Assembly (NCBI RefSeq): GCF_034006665.1
Contig: NZ_JAVESI010000014.1
Location: forward strand, 11,783-75,782
Source of the DNA: Trichloromonas sp034006665
GTDB taxonomy: Bacteria; Desulfobacterota; Desulfuromonadia; Desulfuromonadales; Trichloromonadaceae
Reading direction: 5' to 3'
DNA length: 64,000 nucleotides
Positions 16,294 to 24,810 of the stretch are shown here, in pieces (position 1 is the first letter of the stretch; each line of letters opens with the position of its first letter). The translations under genes were made by a program, and so were the position numbers. Below the pieces are notes generated by a model that saw only the letters and a list, made by a program, of their open reading frames with translations, was not told where the DNA came from and searched no databases.

Positions 16294-18366
16294 ATGATGG
16301 CGCGATGGTTCGCCAGGGGGGATGATACTGGCCTGCTGAGGATCGGCGCTCTGCTGCTGGTCCTGGTCTGGACGGCGCTGGCGGTGGCCGGCCTCTTCTG
16401 GAATCAGCGCAAGGAAGAGCGGGAAACGGTAGAACTGGCGAGAGTCCAGGCCCGCACCCTGGCCGAGAAGATGATCGTCTATCGCCACTGGAACGCCCGT
16501 CACGGCGGCGTCTACGTCGAGGCGGACGAAACGACGCCTCCCAACCCCTATCTCTCCAATCTCCCCGAGCGGGATGTGGTCACCCCGTCCGGGCGGGTGT
16601 TGACCATGGTCAATCCCGCCTATATGCTGCGCGAGGTCTTTCAGCTCGAAACCAGCCTGCTCGGCCTTTCCGGTCGCATCACCAGCCTCCAGCCGATCAA
16701 CCCCGCCAACGCTCCCGATGCCTGGGAACGGACCGCCCTGGCCCGTCTCGCCGCCGGCGAAAAAGAGGTCGCCGCCGTCATGGACGGCGATGCCGGCGAC
16801 TTTCTCCGCTATCTGCTTCCCCTGAAAACCGAGGCGGAATGCCTCAAATGTCACGCCCATCAGGGCTACGAGCTCGGTAACCTGCGTGGCGGGCTGAGTG
16901 TCTCGGTGGCCATTGCTCCCCTGCGGGAGGTGCGTCGCCCCCGGCTCTGGCTGGCCTATGCCGGCACAGGTTTCTTCTGGCTTTTGGGGCTGGGGATCAT
17001 TCTCGGCGGCGGTTGGCGCCTGGACAGCCAGGCGCGGCGGCGCAGTCGGGCTGAGTGCCGGGTCCGCTTCCTCGACCATCACGACCAGCTTACCCTGCTC
17101 CCCAACAAGGCCGCCTTTCTTGCCGAACTGGCGCGGGAAATCGACCGCTCCCGGCACCGGGACAACGGGGCCTTCGCCTTGCTTCTGATCGATATCGACG
17201 GTTTCAAGAAGATCAATCAAGCCCTCGGCCATGGCCGCGGCGACAGCCTGTTATGCCAGGTCGGGAAGCAACTCCAGCGGCTGGTGGGGGAGCGCGGCCT
17301 GGTCGGGCATTTAGGCGCCGGGGCCTTTCCCGTCATTTTCCCTTTGGGCGAGGCCATCATCGATGCCGGGCATTTGGCCCGGGAACTGATCTCCTCTTTC
17401 GCTTCCCCCTTTATCATCGACGGCCAGGAAATCTTCATCAGCTGCGGCTGCGGCATCACCTTCTTCCCCGACGACGGCGACGAACCCGCGGTGCTGCTGC
17501 AAAACGCCGCCGGCGCCCTGCAGGCGGCCAAAGCTCGGGGCCGGGGGCAGATCGGTTATTACGCTCCGGAAATGAATGACCGCGCCCTGGCACAGATGCG
17601 TCTGGAAAACGAATTGCGCCGGGCTCTCGACGGGGATGAACTGCTTCTCTATTATCAGCCTCAGGTCGATGCCGACAGCGGCCAGGTCATCGCCGCCGAA
17701 GCCTTGGTCCGCTGGCGCCATCCCCGACTCGGGCTGATCGCCCCCGATCGTTTCGTCCCCGTGGCCGAGGAAAGCGGTCTCTCCCTGGCTCTCGGCGACT
17801 GGGTAACGGCTACTGCCTGCCGTCAGCTACGGGAATGGCAGCGGCAGGGGAGGGCGCTTGTGCCGGTGGCGATCAATCTCTCCGTCAGCCAGTTTCAGCG
17901 CCCCGGGCTCGACGATTATATGCAGCGCAGGGTGGAAGAGGCAGGGATCGCCCCCGCCGATCTCATCCTGGAAGTCACCGAAGGAGTATTGATGCATCAT
18001 ACCCATCAGGTTCGTTCGACCATGGCGAATCTCAAGAAACTGGGTTTCCGCATCGCTATCGACGATTTCGGCACCGGCTATTCCTCCCTCAGTTACCTGA
18101 AACACTTTCCCATCGATGCTTTGAAAATCGATCAATCCTTTATCCGCGATCTGCCCGAGGATGCCGATAGCCGGGGGATTGTCGCCGCGATCATCGCCCT
18201 CGGGGCCAATCTCGGTCTCAAGGTGGTGGCCGAAGGGGTGGAGACACGGGAACAGTTCGATTATCTTCTTTCCCGGCGCTGCATCAACATTCAGGGCTAT
18301 TACTACAGCCCGCCCCTCGCTGCCGAGGAGTTCGCCCAATGGCTCGATGCTCGGATGGGGCGCTGA
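16294..18366 (+). CDS. Haem-binding DUF3365 / degenerate GGDEF / EAL c-di-GMP phosphodiesterase
   Basis: 690 residues from the ATG at 16294. An N-terminal membrane helix and a second one near residue 230 bracket a periplasmic domain ending in a single haem motif (CLKCH). That is the Tll0287-like/DUF3365 pattern seen in redox or gas sensors. Next comes a GGDEF domain whose signature reads GAGAF, so it should not make c-di-GMP, though it may bind GTP. The EAL domain keeps its catalytic residues (AEALVRW, LEVTEG, IDDFGTGYSS, KIDQSFI, VAEGVET) and should hydrolyse c-di-GMP. It follows nrfHA in the same direction, suggesting that periplasmic redox or nitrogen-oxide state controls c-di-GMP; this is inference. 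Confidence 0.92.
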   Translation: MMARWFARGDDTGLLRIGALLLVLVWTALAVAGLFWNQRKEERETVELARVQARTLAEKMIVYRHWNARHGGVYVEADETTPPNPYLSNLPERDVVTPSGRVLTMVNPAYMLREVFQLETSLLGLSGRITSLQPINPANAPDAWERTALARLAAGEKEVAAVMDGDAGDFLRYLLPLKTEAECLKCHAHQGYELGNLRGGLSVSVAIAPLREVRRPRLWLAYAGTGFFWLLGLGIILGGGWRLDSQARRRSRAECRVRFLDHHDQLTLLPNKAAFLAELAREIDRSRHRDNGAFALLLIDIDGFKKINQALGHGRGDSLLCQVGKQLQRLVGERGLVGHLGAGAFPVIFPLGEAIIDAGHLARELISSFASPFIIDGQEIFISCGCGITFFPDDGDEPAVLLQNAAGALQAAKARGRGQIGYYAPEMNDRALAQMRLENELRRALDGDELLLYYQPQVDADSGQVIAAEALVRWRHPRLGLIAPDRFVPVAEESGLSLALGDWVTATACRQLREWQRQGRALVPVAINLSVSQFQRPGLDDYMQRRVEEAGIAPADLILEVTEGVLMHHTHQVRSTMANLKKLGFRIAIDDFGTGYSSLSYLKHFPIDALKIDQSFIRDLPEDADSRGIVAAIIALGANLGLKVVAEGVETREQFDYLLSRRCINIQGYYYSPPLAAEEFAQWLDARMGR

Positions 18367-18462
18367 CTATTTTTGTCCCGTCCACATTCGGCTGTGGATG
18401 GCCATGTGGAAAAGTCCCATTCTTTTTTCTAACCCACCGTGCCTCGGGATGAATTGGCATTT

Positions 18463-18479
18463 TGCCTAATAAATAGGCA
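18463..18479. other. Small hairpin in the gap before the acyl-CoA synthetase
   Basis: TGCCTA/TAGGCA with a five-base A/T loop. The surrounding 300-base gap (18367-18664) is AT-rich, with no frame I can support. It probably carries the promoter of the next gene, but no clean -35/-10 pair stands out. Confidence 0.35.
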
Positions 18480-18664
18480 GATCATTTTACTCTATCGTCC
18501 TCTAATCTTCGCTGAGCCCCATCTTCCGCCTTTTCCATTGACTATTGCCCCGGCCCTGTGATATTCAAAAAAACATTTTGAAAACAGTAAGATAACGTTT
18601 TAAAACAAAAGTTTCGCGGGGCTGAACAGGGGTTTGATCCCGCCCATTGAAGGAGTTTTTCGCC

Positions 18665-20329
18665 ATGTCGAACCTGCTGCATTTCACCATGGGCGCTCTG
18701 CTCGAAGATGCCGCCCGGCGTTTTCCCGAGAACGACGCCCTCGTCTATCCCGATCGCGGCCTGCGTCTCAATTACCGGGAGTTCGACGCCCTCTGCGACC
18801 GGGTCGCCAAGGGACTGCTGGCCATCGGGGTGAAGAAGGGGGAGCATCTGGCGATCTGGGCGACCAACGTCCCTGAGTGGGTTGTGTTGCAGTTCGCCAC
18901 CGCCAAGATCGGCGCCGTGCTGGTCACCATCAATACCAGCTACAAGTCGGCGGAACTCGAATATATCCTCAACCAGTCCGACGCCACCACCCTCTTTCTG
19001 GTCAAGGGTTTCAAGGATACCGATTACGTAGCGACGGTAAACGCCGTTGTTCCTGAGCTGGCGACCACACCCTTGGGCCGTCTGAACAGCGCCAAACTCC
19101 CTTTTCTGAAGAATGTCGTCTTCCTCGGTGCGCCCGCCCCCGCCGGGATGCTCGCCTACGCCGAGTTGGAACGGTTGGGGGAAAAGATCGCCGACACCGA
19201 ACTGGCGGCGGTGAAGGCCGGGCTCGACGAGTACGAAGTCATCAACATGCAGTACACCTCGGGGACGACCGGTTTCCCCAAGGGGGTTATGCTCACCCAT
19301 CACAATCTCGTCAACAACGGCTTCAATATCGGCGAGTGCATGAAGTTCACCGAGAAGGATCGACTTTGCATTCCCGTCCCCTTCTTCCACTGTTTCGGCT
19401 GCGTTCTGGGCGTGCTCGCCTGCGTTACCCACGCCTCGACCATGGTGCCGGTGGAGACTTTCAATCCCGAAGCGGTGCTCAAGGCGATCGAGGCCGAACG
19501 CTGCACCGCCGTGCATGGCGTGCCGACCATGTTCATCGCCGAAATGGAGCATCCCGCCTTCCGCAAGTACGACCTCTCGACCCTGCGCACCGGCATTATG
19601 GCCGGCTCCCCCTGTCCCATTGAGGTGATGAAGCGGGTCATCCGTGACATGCACTGTTCCGAGATCACCATCACCTACGGCCAAACCGAATCGTCTCCCG
19701 GCATCACCATGACCCGTACCGATGATCCCATTGAATTGCGGGTGGCGAGCGTCGGTCGCGCCCTGCCCAACGTGGAAGTGAAGATCGTCGATATCGAGAC
19801 CGGTGTGGCCCTTCCTCCCGGCAAGCAGGGGGAACTCTGCACCCGCGGTTACCATGTGATGAAAGGCTATTACAAGATGCTCGAGGAGACCGCCAAGGCC
19901 ATTGACGGCGACGGCTGGCTGCATACCGGCGACCTGGCGGTGATGGATGAGAACGGCTACTGCAAGATCACCGGCCGCATCAAGAACATGATCATCCGCG
20001 GCGGCGAGAATGTCTATCCCCGGGAGATCGAGGAATTCCTCTACACCCACCCGAAGGTGGCGGACGTGCAGGTCTACGGCGTGCCCGACGTCAAATACGG
20101 CGAGCAGGTCATGGCGGCGGTGAAGCTGAAGGAGGGGGTGTCCTGTAACGAAGAAGAGATCAAGGACTTCTGCCGGGGACGCATCGCCAACTACAAGATT
20201 CCCCACTACGTCAAATTTGTCGACGAGTACCCGATGACCGCCAGCGGCAAGATCCAGAAATTCAAGCTGCGGGAAATGGCCATTCGCGAACTCCGCCTCG
20301 AAGACGCCGCCGGGGTGGAGACAGCTTAA
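18665..20329 (+). CDS. AMP-binding fatty-acyl-CoA synthetase
   Basis: 554 residues from the ATG at 18665 (GAAGGAG ten bases upstream). It belongs to the adenylate-forming superfamily and activates a carboxylic acid to the acyl-AMP, then the CoA thioester. Motifs include the P-loop-like YTSGTTGFPKGV, the YGQTE motif, WLHTGDLAVMDENGY, GRIKNMIIRGGENVYP and the C-terminal lysine in ASGKIQKFKLRE. It most resembles medium/long-chain fatty-acyl-CoA synthases. The chain length preferred cannot be read. It stands alone, closed by a long hairpin terminator. Confidence 0.9.
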   Translation: MSNLLHFTMGALLEDAARRFPENDALVYPDRGLRLNYREFDALCDRVAKGLLAIGVKKGEHLAIWATNVPEWVVLQFATAKIGAVLVTINTSYKSAELEYILNQSDATTLFLVKGFKDTDYVATVNAVVPELATTPLGRLNSAKLPFLKNVVFLGAPAPAGMLAYAELERLGEKIADTELAAVKAGLDEYEVINMQYTSGTTGFPKGVMLTHHNLVNNGFNIGECMKFTEKDRLCIPVPFFHCFGCVLGVLACVTHASTMVPVETFNPEAVLKAIEAERCTAVHGVPTMFIAEMEHPAFRKYDLSTLRTGIMAGSPCPIEVMKRVIRDMHCSEITITYGQTESSPGITMTRTDDPIELRVASVGRALPNVEVKIVDIETGVALPPGKQGELCTRGYHVMKGYYKMLEETAKAIDGDGWLHTGDLAVMDENGYCKITGRIKNMIIRGGENVYPREIEEFLYTHPKVADVQVYGVPDVKYGEQVMAAVKLKEGVSCNEEEIKDFCRGRIANYKIPHYVKFVDEYPMTASGKIQKFKLREMAIRELRLEDAAGVETA

Positions 20330-20343
20330 ATTCAGACCGAAGG

Positions 20344-20402
20344 CTGAAGACTGAAGGCTGAAGGAATCGTTTTCCCTTCGGACTTCAGTCTTCAGTCTTT
20401 TT
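20344..20402 (+). terminator. Long hairpin terminator
   Basis: A perfect 13-bp outer stem (20344-20356 with 20383-20395) is extended by an inner imperfect stem and followed by TCTTTTT. The arms are built of the repeated word CTGAAG, so it may have arisen from a short tandem repeat. Confidence 0.8.
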
Positions 20403-20418
20403 CCGAAGGGAAAAATCC

Positions 20419-21609
20419 ATGCGCCTTACTCCCGCGAGCGAACTGGAAGCTCGCTGTAAAAAACTCCAGGCCTTGATGGAACCGGCCGGTCTCGACGCCG
20501 TGCTGATAATCCAGAGTGCCGATCTTTTCTATTTCACTGGCTCCGTGCAGCAGGGGGCGCTCTATGTTCCCGCCGACGGCGAACCCCTCTATCTCGTCCG
20601 CAAGGATTACGGCCGGGCGCGGATGGAATGCGGCCTGCGCGAGGTTCATCCCTTCACAAGCCCGAAGGACATTCCCGCTCGCCTCGCCGACTTCGGTCAT
20701 TCTTTACCTCAGCGTCTGGGCATGGAGCTCGACGTAGTGCCGGTGGCCCTTTTTCAGCGTTTCCAGGCGGCCTTGCCTGTGGCGAAAGTGAGCGACGCCA
20801 CGCCGCTCATCCGCACCGTGCGGGCGGTCAAATCCGCCTACGAAATCGACATCATGAAGGATGCCGCCCTGCAGGTGGATAAGGTCTACCAGCGGGCGAA
20901 AGAGGTCATCCGCGTTGGTATCACCGACCTGGAACTGGCCGCCGAGTTGGAGTTCGTCGCCCGCAAGGAAGGCCACCAGGGGATCACCCGTATGCGCGCC
21001 TTCAACAACGAACTCTTCTTCGGGCACATCTTCTCCGGCGTCGATAGCGCCGCCCCGGCCTTTCTCGATACCCCCCTCGGCGGCATGGGGGTCAATCCCT
21101 CCATCGGCCAGGGGGCGAGCTACAAGTCGATCAAGGCCAACGAGCCGATCATCGTCGACTTCGCCGGTGCTTTCGACGGCTACCTGGTTGACCAGACCCG
21201 GGTCTTCTGCATCGGTGGGTTGCCCGAGTCGCTGCGTAAGGCCTATGCCGACATGTGCCAAATTCAGGAACGGCTCAAGGAGATCGCCCGCCCCGGCGTT
21301 AGCTGGGGGGCGCTCTACGATGACTGTCACCACCTCGCCTGCGAGCTCGGCTACGCCGATCACTTCATGGGCTCGAAGGGGGCCCAGGTTTCCTTTATCG
21401 GCCACGGCATCGGCGTCGAGATCGACGAATATCCCTTCATCGCCCGCGGCTTCAACGAACAGACGCTGGAAGAAAACATGACCTTCGCCTTCGAGCCGAA
21501 AGCGGTCTACCCCGGCCTCGGCGCCGTCGGCATCGAGAACACCTTCCGCGTCGGCGGTCAGGGCCTGAAAAACATCACCTTCAGCAATGAGGAATTGGTG
21601 ATTTTGTAG
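20419..21609 (+). CDS. M24-family metallopeptidase (Xaa-Pro aminopeptidase / creatinase fold)
   Basis: 396 residues. An N-terminal creatinase-like domain (to about residue 140) is followed by the pita-bread catalytic domain. All five dinuclear-metal ligands are visible: the two Asp of VDFAGAFDGYLVDQTR, the His of GHGIGVEIDE, the Glu of FAFEPK and the Glu of GIENTF. It should release N-terminal residues from X-Pro peptides or act on a related substrate. A GAAGGGA ribosome-binding site precedes the ATG. It converges on pqiC, with a shared terminator between them. Confidence 0.9.
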   Translation: MRLTPASELEARCKKLQALMEPAGLDAVLIIQSADLFYFTGSVQQGALYVPADGEPLYLVRKDYGRARMECGLREVHPFTSPKDIPARLADFGHSLPQRLGMELDVVPVALFQRFQAALPVAKVSDATPLIRTVRAVKSAYEIDIMKDAALQVDKVYQRAKEVIRVGITDLELAAELEFVARKEGHQGITRMRAFNNELFFGHIFSGVDSAAPAFLDTPLGGMGVNPSIGQGASYKSIKANEPIIVDFAGAFDGYLVDQTRVFCIGGLPESLRKAYADMCQIQERLKEIARPGVSWGALYDDCHHLACELGYADHFMGSKGAQVSFIGHGIGVEIDEYPFIARGFNEQTLEENMTFAFEPKAVYPGLGAVGIENTFRVGGQGLKNITFSNEELVIL

Positions 21610-21639
21610 GATTGGTGACCAGTGCCAGGTGACAAAATC

Positions 21640-21678
21640 AAAACGGCCCCTTCCAGAAAACCGGAAGGGGCCGTTTTT
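21640..21678. terminator. Bidirectional terminator between convergent genes
   Basis: A 15-bp stem (AAAACGGCCCCTTCC with its complement) starts with A and ends with T, so it can stop transcription from both the M24 gene and the pqi operon. Confidence 0.9.
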
Positions 21679-21695
21679 GCGGTGATCCTCACTCC

Positions 21696-22259
21696 TCACT
21701 CCTCACTCCTCATTGAACCACCGATTTCCACCGCCAGCCGCTCAAGTAGGCGGTTCTGGGCGGCGACGAGGGTTTCGATACTCTTCCCGGCTGGTTCGCT
21801 GTAGGTGGCGGTGCGACTGAGGATCAGGGTGCCGTCGGCGGTGTGCAGGCTCCAGCGCGCTTGCAGATCGGCCGTGGCGCCGTGGCGGCCGTCGAAGCGG
21901 CTGACGGCGAGGCGGATCTGCCGCTCGGGGTGAAAATCCGTGGGCCAGGGATGGGTTTCGACGCGTGGGCTTTGCGTCAACCGGGCGAGGTTTTCGCGCA
22001 GCACGCGCCGCACCTGGCCTTCGAGGGGGGCGGCCCAGCGGTGCAGTTCCTGGATATCGAGACGGTTTTCGCCGCTGCGCAGCATCAGCTGCGGGCGGTC
22101 GAGGGCTTCCGGGAACTCGCTGAGAGTCAACCCCAGGGTCAAGGGGATGACTGTCCCCGGTGCGGCAAGGCCGGGGCTCAAGGTATAGAAGGCGGCGGGC
22201 GGCGTGGTCGCGCAGCCGAGCAGGCCGAGCAGGAGCAGATAAGGCAGATAACGGATCAT
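21696..22259 (-). CDS. pqiC: PqiC-family outer-membrane lipoprotein
   Basis: 187 residues. A short leader ends in lipobox LLGC, followed by the ABC-type transport auxiliary lipoprotein fold (FYTLSPG near the N-terminus, then alternating strands and helices). In the Pqi system PqiC sits at the inner face of the outer membrane and docks the PqiB needle. Its start overlaps the pqiB stop by four bases (ATGA), so the two are translationally coupled. It is the last gene of the leftward pqi cluster. Confidence 0.85.
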   Translation of the reverse strand: MIRYLPYLLLLGLLGCATTPPAAFYTLSPGLAAPGTVIPLTLGLTLSEFPEALDRPQLMLRSGENRLDIQELHRWAAPLEGQVRRVLRENLARLTQSPRVETHPWPTDFHPERQIRLAVSRFDGRHGATADLQARWSLHTADGTLILSRTATYSEPAGKSIETLVAAQNRLLERLAVEIGGSMRSEE

Positions 22260-23902
22260 GGGGCGGTCCCTTTCTTGCCGCGCAGCAGCGATTCGGGGTG
22301 GCGTTCGAGATAGTCGGTGAGGTCGCGGATGCCTCGCGCCGCCTTGGAAAATTCCTCCAGTGCTTTACGGGCGTCGCTGCTCAAGGGGGAGTCGGAGCCG
22401 AAGTTGGCCCGCAGCTCGTGCAGGGTGCGTTGCATCTCTTCGATGGCGGACTTCGCCGCCGGCGCCAGTTCGCGGTCGAGATGGCCGGTCAAGTCTTTCA
22501 AGCCGCTCAGGGTGGTGTCGAAGGATTCAAGGGTGCCCGTCGCCGCCTTCAAGGTCTGGTCGAGACTCGCCAGATCCTGTTCCACCCCGGCAGCGAGACG
22601 GTCGAGGGGCAGGTCGTCGATCTTTTTCAGAATCCGCGTGACCGTCCCGGTCAACTCTTCGAAGGGGGTAGGGATGGTGGGGATGCGCGGATAGGGATCA
22701 TCCTCGCTCCGCGCAAGCCTCGGCACCTTGGGTTCGATGGAGAGGGCAATGGCGAGCTGGCCGGTGAGCAGGTTGGCCTGTTTCAGCTGGGCGGTCAGCC
22801 CCTTGTCGATGAGCTTCGGCGTGAGATCTTCGGGATAAAGCTTGCCGTCGCCGGTGAGACGGATGCGCTCCGGCTCGATTTCCACCACCACGGGAATGCG
22901 GAACTCCATCTTTTCAGTGTCGAATTCGAGTTCGACGGAGACCACCTGGCCGACGCGGATGCCGCGAAACTCCACCGGAGCGCCGGGCACGAGGCCGCGC
23001 ACCGACTCGTTAAAGTAGAGCAGGTAGCGCTGCTTGAGGTGATGCACCGGTTCCAGCGAGGCGCGGCGGTTGGGGTAAAGGATGAACTGACTGTTCTCCC
23101 CGGCGATCTCCCCGGTTTTGGTCGGCTCGGGCGAGGCGAAGGCGATACCGCCGGAGACGATGGTCAAGAGCGATTCGCTGTCCACCCGCAGGCCGTTGGC
23201 GTCAAGGGCGAAATCGAAGCCGTCGGCGTTCCAGAACCGGGTGCCGGTCCGCACCCGCTCGTGGTGCGGCGCCTCGATGAAGATGCCGAGTTCGATCTCT
23301 TCGCTCGTTTCGCTCAGGTGGTAGCTGATGACCCGGCCGACCTGGATCTGCCGGTGATAGACCGGGGAGCCGACATCGAGGGAGCCGAGGCGCTTGGTTT
23401 TGAGGATGTACTTGCGCCCCGGCTGGTCGCCGGTGAGCGCCGGCGGGGTTTCCAGGCCGATGAAATGGCTGGCCGGGGTCTTGCCCCGGCCGGGGGCGAG
23501 AGCGATGTAGGCGCCGGAAAAGAGGGTGCCCAACCCCGACACCTCGCCGGCGGCGACCCGCGCCCGCACCACCCAGAACTGGCTGTCATCGACCAAAAAA
23601 GGCGCGGCGCGGCGGTCCATGCGCGCCGAGACCAGCACATGGGTCAGATCCTCGTCCAGGCGCACCGCCTCGACCAGACCGATATCCACATCGCGGTAGC
23701 GGATCTTGGTCTTGCCCGCCTCCAGGCCGGTGGCCGAGTCGAAGCGGATGGTGATTACCGGCCCCCGGTCGTTGACCGCCTTCACCGCCAGCCAGGCGGC
23801 GATGACGGCGGCGACGATAGGGATGATCCAGATCAGCGACGGCAACCGGCGGCGTCTCACCACCACCTCGGCCGCTTGCGGTTGTTCGGTCGTTTCGGTC
23901 AT
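22256..23902 (-). CDS. pqiB: PqiB, MCE-domain intermembrane transport protein
   Basis: 548 residues. One N-terminal membrane helix (SLIWIIPIVAAVIAAWLAV) is followed by three MCE/MlaD domains. They start near GPVITIRFDSATGLEAGKT, LGSLDVGSPVYHRQIQVG and RGLVPGAPVEFRGIRVG. A long C-terminal helical region (after about residue 420) would form the tube. PqiB proteins build a syringe-like channel across the periplasm for lipid or hydrophobic cargo. Normally pqiA precedes it directly. Here two pqiA-type genes lie on the same strand about 1.3 kb upstream, with a toxin-antitoxin pair and repeats between. Confidence 0.92.
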   Translation of the reverse strand: MTETTEQPQAAEVVVRRRRLPSLIWIIPIVAAVIAAWLAVKAVNDRGPVITIRFDSATGLEAGKTKIRYRDVDIGLVEAVRLDEDLTHVLVSARMDRRAAPFLVDDSQFWVVRARVAAGEVSGLGTLFSGAYIALAPGRGKTPASHFIGLETPPALTGDQPGRKYILKTKRLGSLDVGSPVYHRQIQVGRVISYHLSETSEEIELGIFIEAPHHERVRTGTRFWNADGFDFALDANGLRVDSESLLTIVSGGIAFASPEPTKTGEIAGENSQFILYPNRRASLEPVHHLKQRYLLYFNESVRGLVPGAPVEFRGIRVGQVVSVELEFDTEKMEFRIPVVVEIEPERIRLTGDGKLYPEDLTPKLIDKGLTAQLKQANLLTGQLAIALSIEPKVPRLARSEDDPYPRIPTIPTPFEELTGTVTRILKKIDDLPLDRLAAGVEQDLASLDQTLKAATGTLESFDTTLSGLKDLTGHLDRELAPAAKSAIEEMQRTLHELRANFGSDSPLSSDARKALEEFSKAARGIRDLTDYLERHPESLLRGKKGTAP

Positions 23903-23952
23903 GGGGTGTTTTATCCTTGAAAAAGCTATTTTGTGCGAGGCGGCAATCTGCC

Positions 23953-24083
23953 CATGAAGCCTCCCCCTTTGAAAAAGGGGGAACGAGGGGGATTTGCTTG
24001 TAAGCGCCCCCTGTTAAATCCCCCCCAGCCCCCCTTTGTCAAAGGGGGGAGCGAACGTAAGGGCGCAGCATGCTGCGCCCTTA
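23953..24083. repeat. Inverted-repeat element plus 26-bp perfect palindrome
   Basis: Two arms of the type CCCCCTTTG(A)AAAGGGGG...GGGGGATTT (about 23955-23989 and 24014-24048) face each other. They are followed by the perfect palindrome TAAGGGCGCAGC/GCTGCGCCCTTA at 24058-24083. The palindrome recurs at 54681-54705 and 55601-55626. This looks like an intergenic REP/MITE-type repeat. The rest of the gap to 24175 holds nothing I can support. Confidence 0.75.
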
Positions 24084-24175
24084 CCTGCCGAATCAACGAA
24101 TATTACTGTAGGGTCGCACCGCGTGCGCCCTGTTCGGTCCGCGTCCTCCGCCTCGATTCGGGCAGGGTGCGAATT

Positions 24176-24577
24176 TCACCAAAGAGTTTGAACCGGGGAT
24201 CGCCGGATTTTTTCGTCTTTTGTGATAAGGGGGATATCGTGATGAAGTGCCGAGGCGGCAATCAGACGATCCGGCATGTCGGGAACATCGTTGCGGGGGA
24301 TCTCTCTAACGGCAAGGGCGGCATTCAGATCGACCGTATCGACGACGAGTCCGGTAGCGGGGTCGTCAACGGCTTCCAGTAATAATTCGAGGGCTTCTCG
24401 TGGAATTCTGCCCTTTTCGACAAGGTAAACGATTTCGACAATCGTGATGGCCGAAATATATAATTTACTGTGGGTTTTCCCGGTCTGCTCGATGGCTTCC
24501 GAGGCGATTGGCGATAGCTTTTCAGGTTCGGACAGAAGCCAGATCAGGGTATGGGTATCAAGGTAAATATCGCTCAT
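24176..24577 (-). CDS. PIN-domain toxin, VapC-like
   Basis: 133 residues from the ATG at 24577. PIN-domain acidic residues are visible: DTHTLIW at the N-terminus, the glutamate in ITIVEIVYL, and PDRLIAASALHHDIPLITKDEK with its Asp. The family cuts RNA, often tRNA, using Mg2+. The start codon overlaps the stop of the upstream antitoxin-like gene by four bases (ATGA), the usual vapBC coupling. The pair lies inside the pqi gene cluster on the same strand. All catalytic acids appear intact. Confidence 0.85.
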   Translation of the reverse strand: MSDIYLDTHTLIWLLSEPEKLSPIASEAIEQTGKTHSKLYISAITIVEIVYLVEKGRIPREALELLLEAVDDPATGLVVDTVDLNAALAVREIPRNDVPDMPDRLIAASALHHDIPLITKDEKIRRSPVQTLW

Positions 24578-24810
24578 TTTTCGTTGCCTCTGGGGAAATT
24601 CTCCCACAGTTCTTTACGGAGATCCGAGATTTCCCGTTCTGAGATATGAACGGAAAATCGACTCCAGAGGTTTTTCAGGCTGCGGCGTTCGCTCTTCACC
24701 GTTTTTGTTTTTAGAAATTCAATAAAATCAATAATCTCAGATTTTTTTTCGGGTGGAAGGGCGCGCAGAGATTCAAGGATTTTTTTTTCTTCAGCAGATT
24801 GTCTGGCCAT
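24574..24810 (-). CDS. Antitoxin of the PIN toxin (DUF2281-like)
   Basis: 78 residues from MARQSAEEKK at 24810. The protein is small and charged, with an amphipathic helix RALPPEKKSEIIDFIEFLKTK, the pattern of DUF2281/VapB-like antitoxins that wrap the toxin. Its C-terminus (LRKELWENFPRGNEK) would be the toxin-binding tail. The frame runs further upstream to 24861, but MARQ is preferred, with GAGAACCCCC-type spacing upstream. It is four-base coupled to the PIN toxin gene. The family label is moderate; the antitoxin role follows from size and position. Confidence 0.72.
   Translation of the reverse strand: MARQSAEEKKILESLRALPPEKKSEIIDFIEFLKTKTVKSERRSLKNLWSRFSVHISEREISDLRKELWENFPRGNEK

Noticed and set aside
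18455..18475. TTGGCATTTTGCCT as a sigma-54 promoter before the acyl-CoA synthetase
   Set aside because: Only six bases between GG and GC; it is better explained as part of a small hairpin.
22160..23920. 586-codon rightward frame opposite pqiB/pqiC
   Set aside because: Shadow of pqiB; the opposite strand has clear MCE domains and lipobox.
23953..24083. Calling the CCCCCTTTG arms an insertion sequence
   Set aside because: No transposase is present and the arms are short; they fit an intergenic repeat better.
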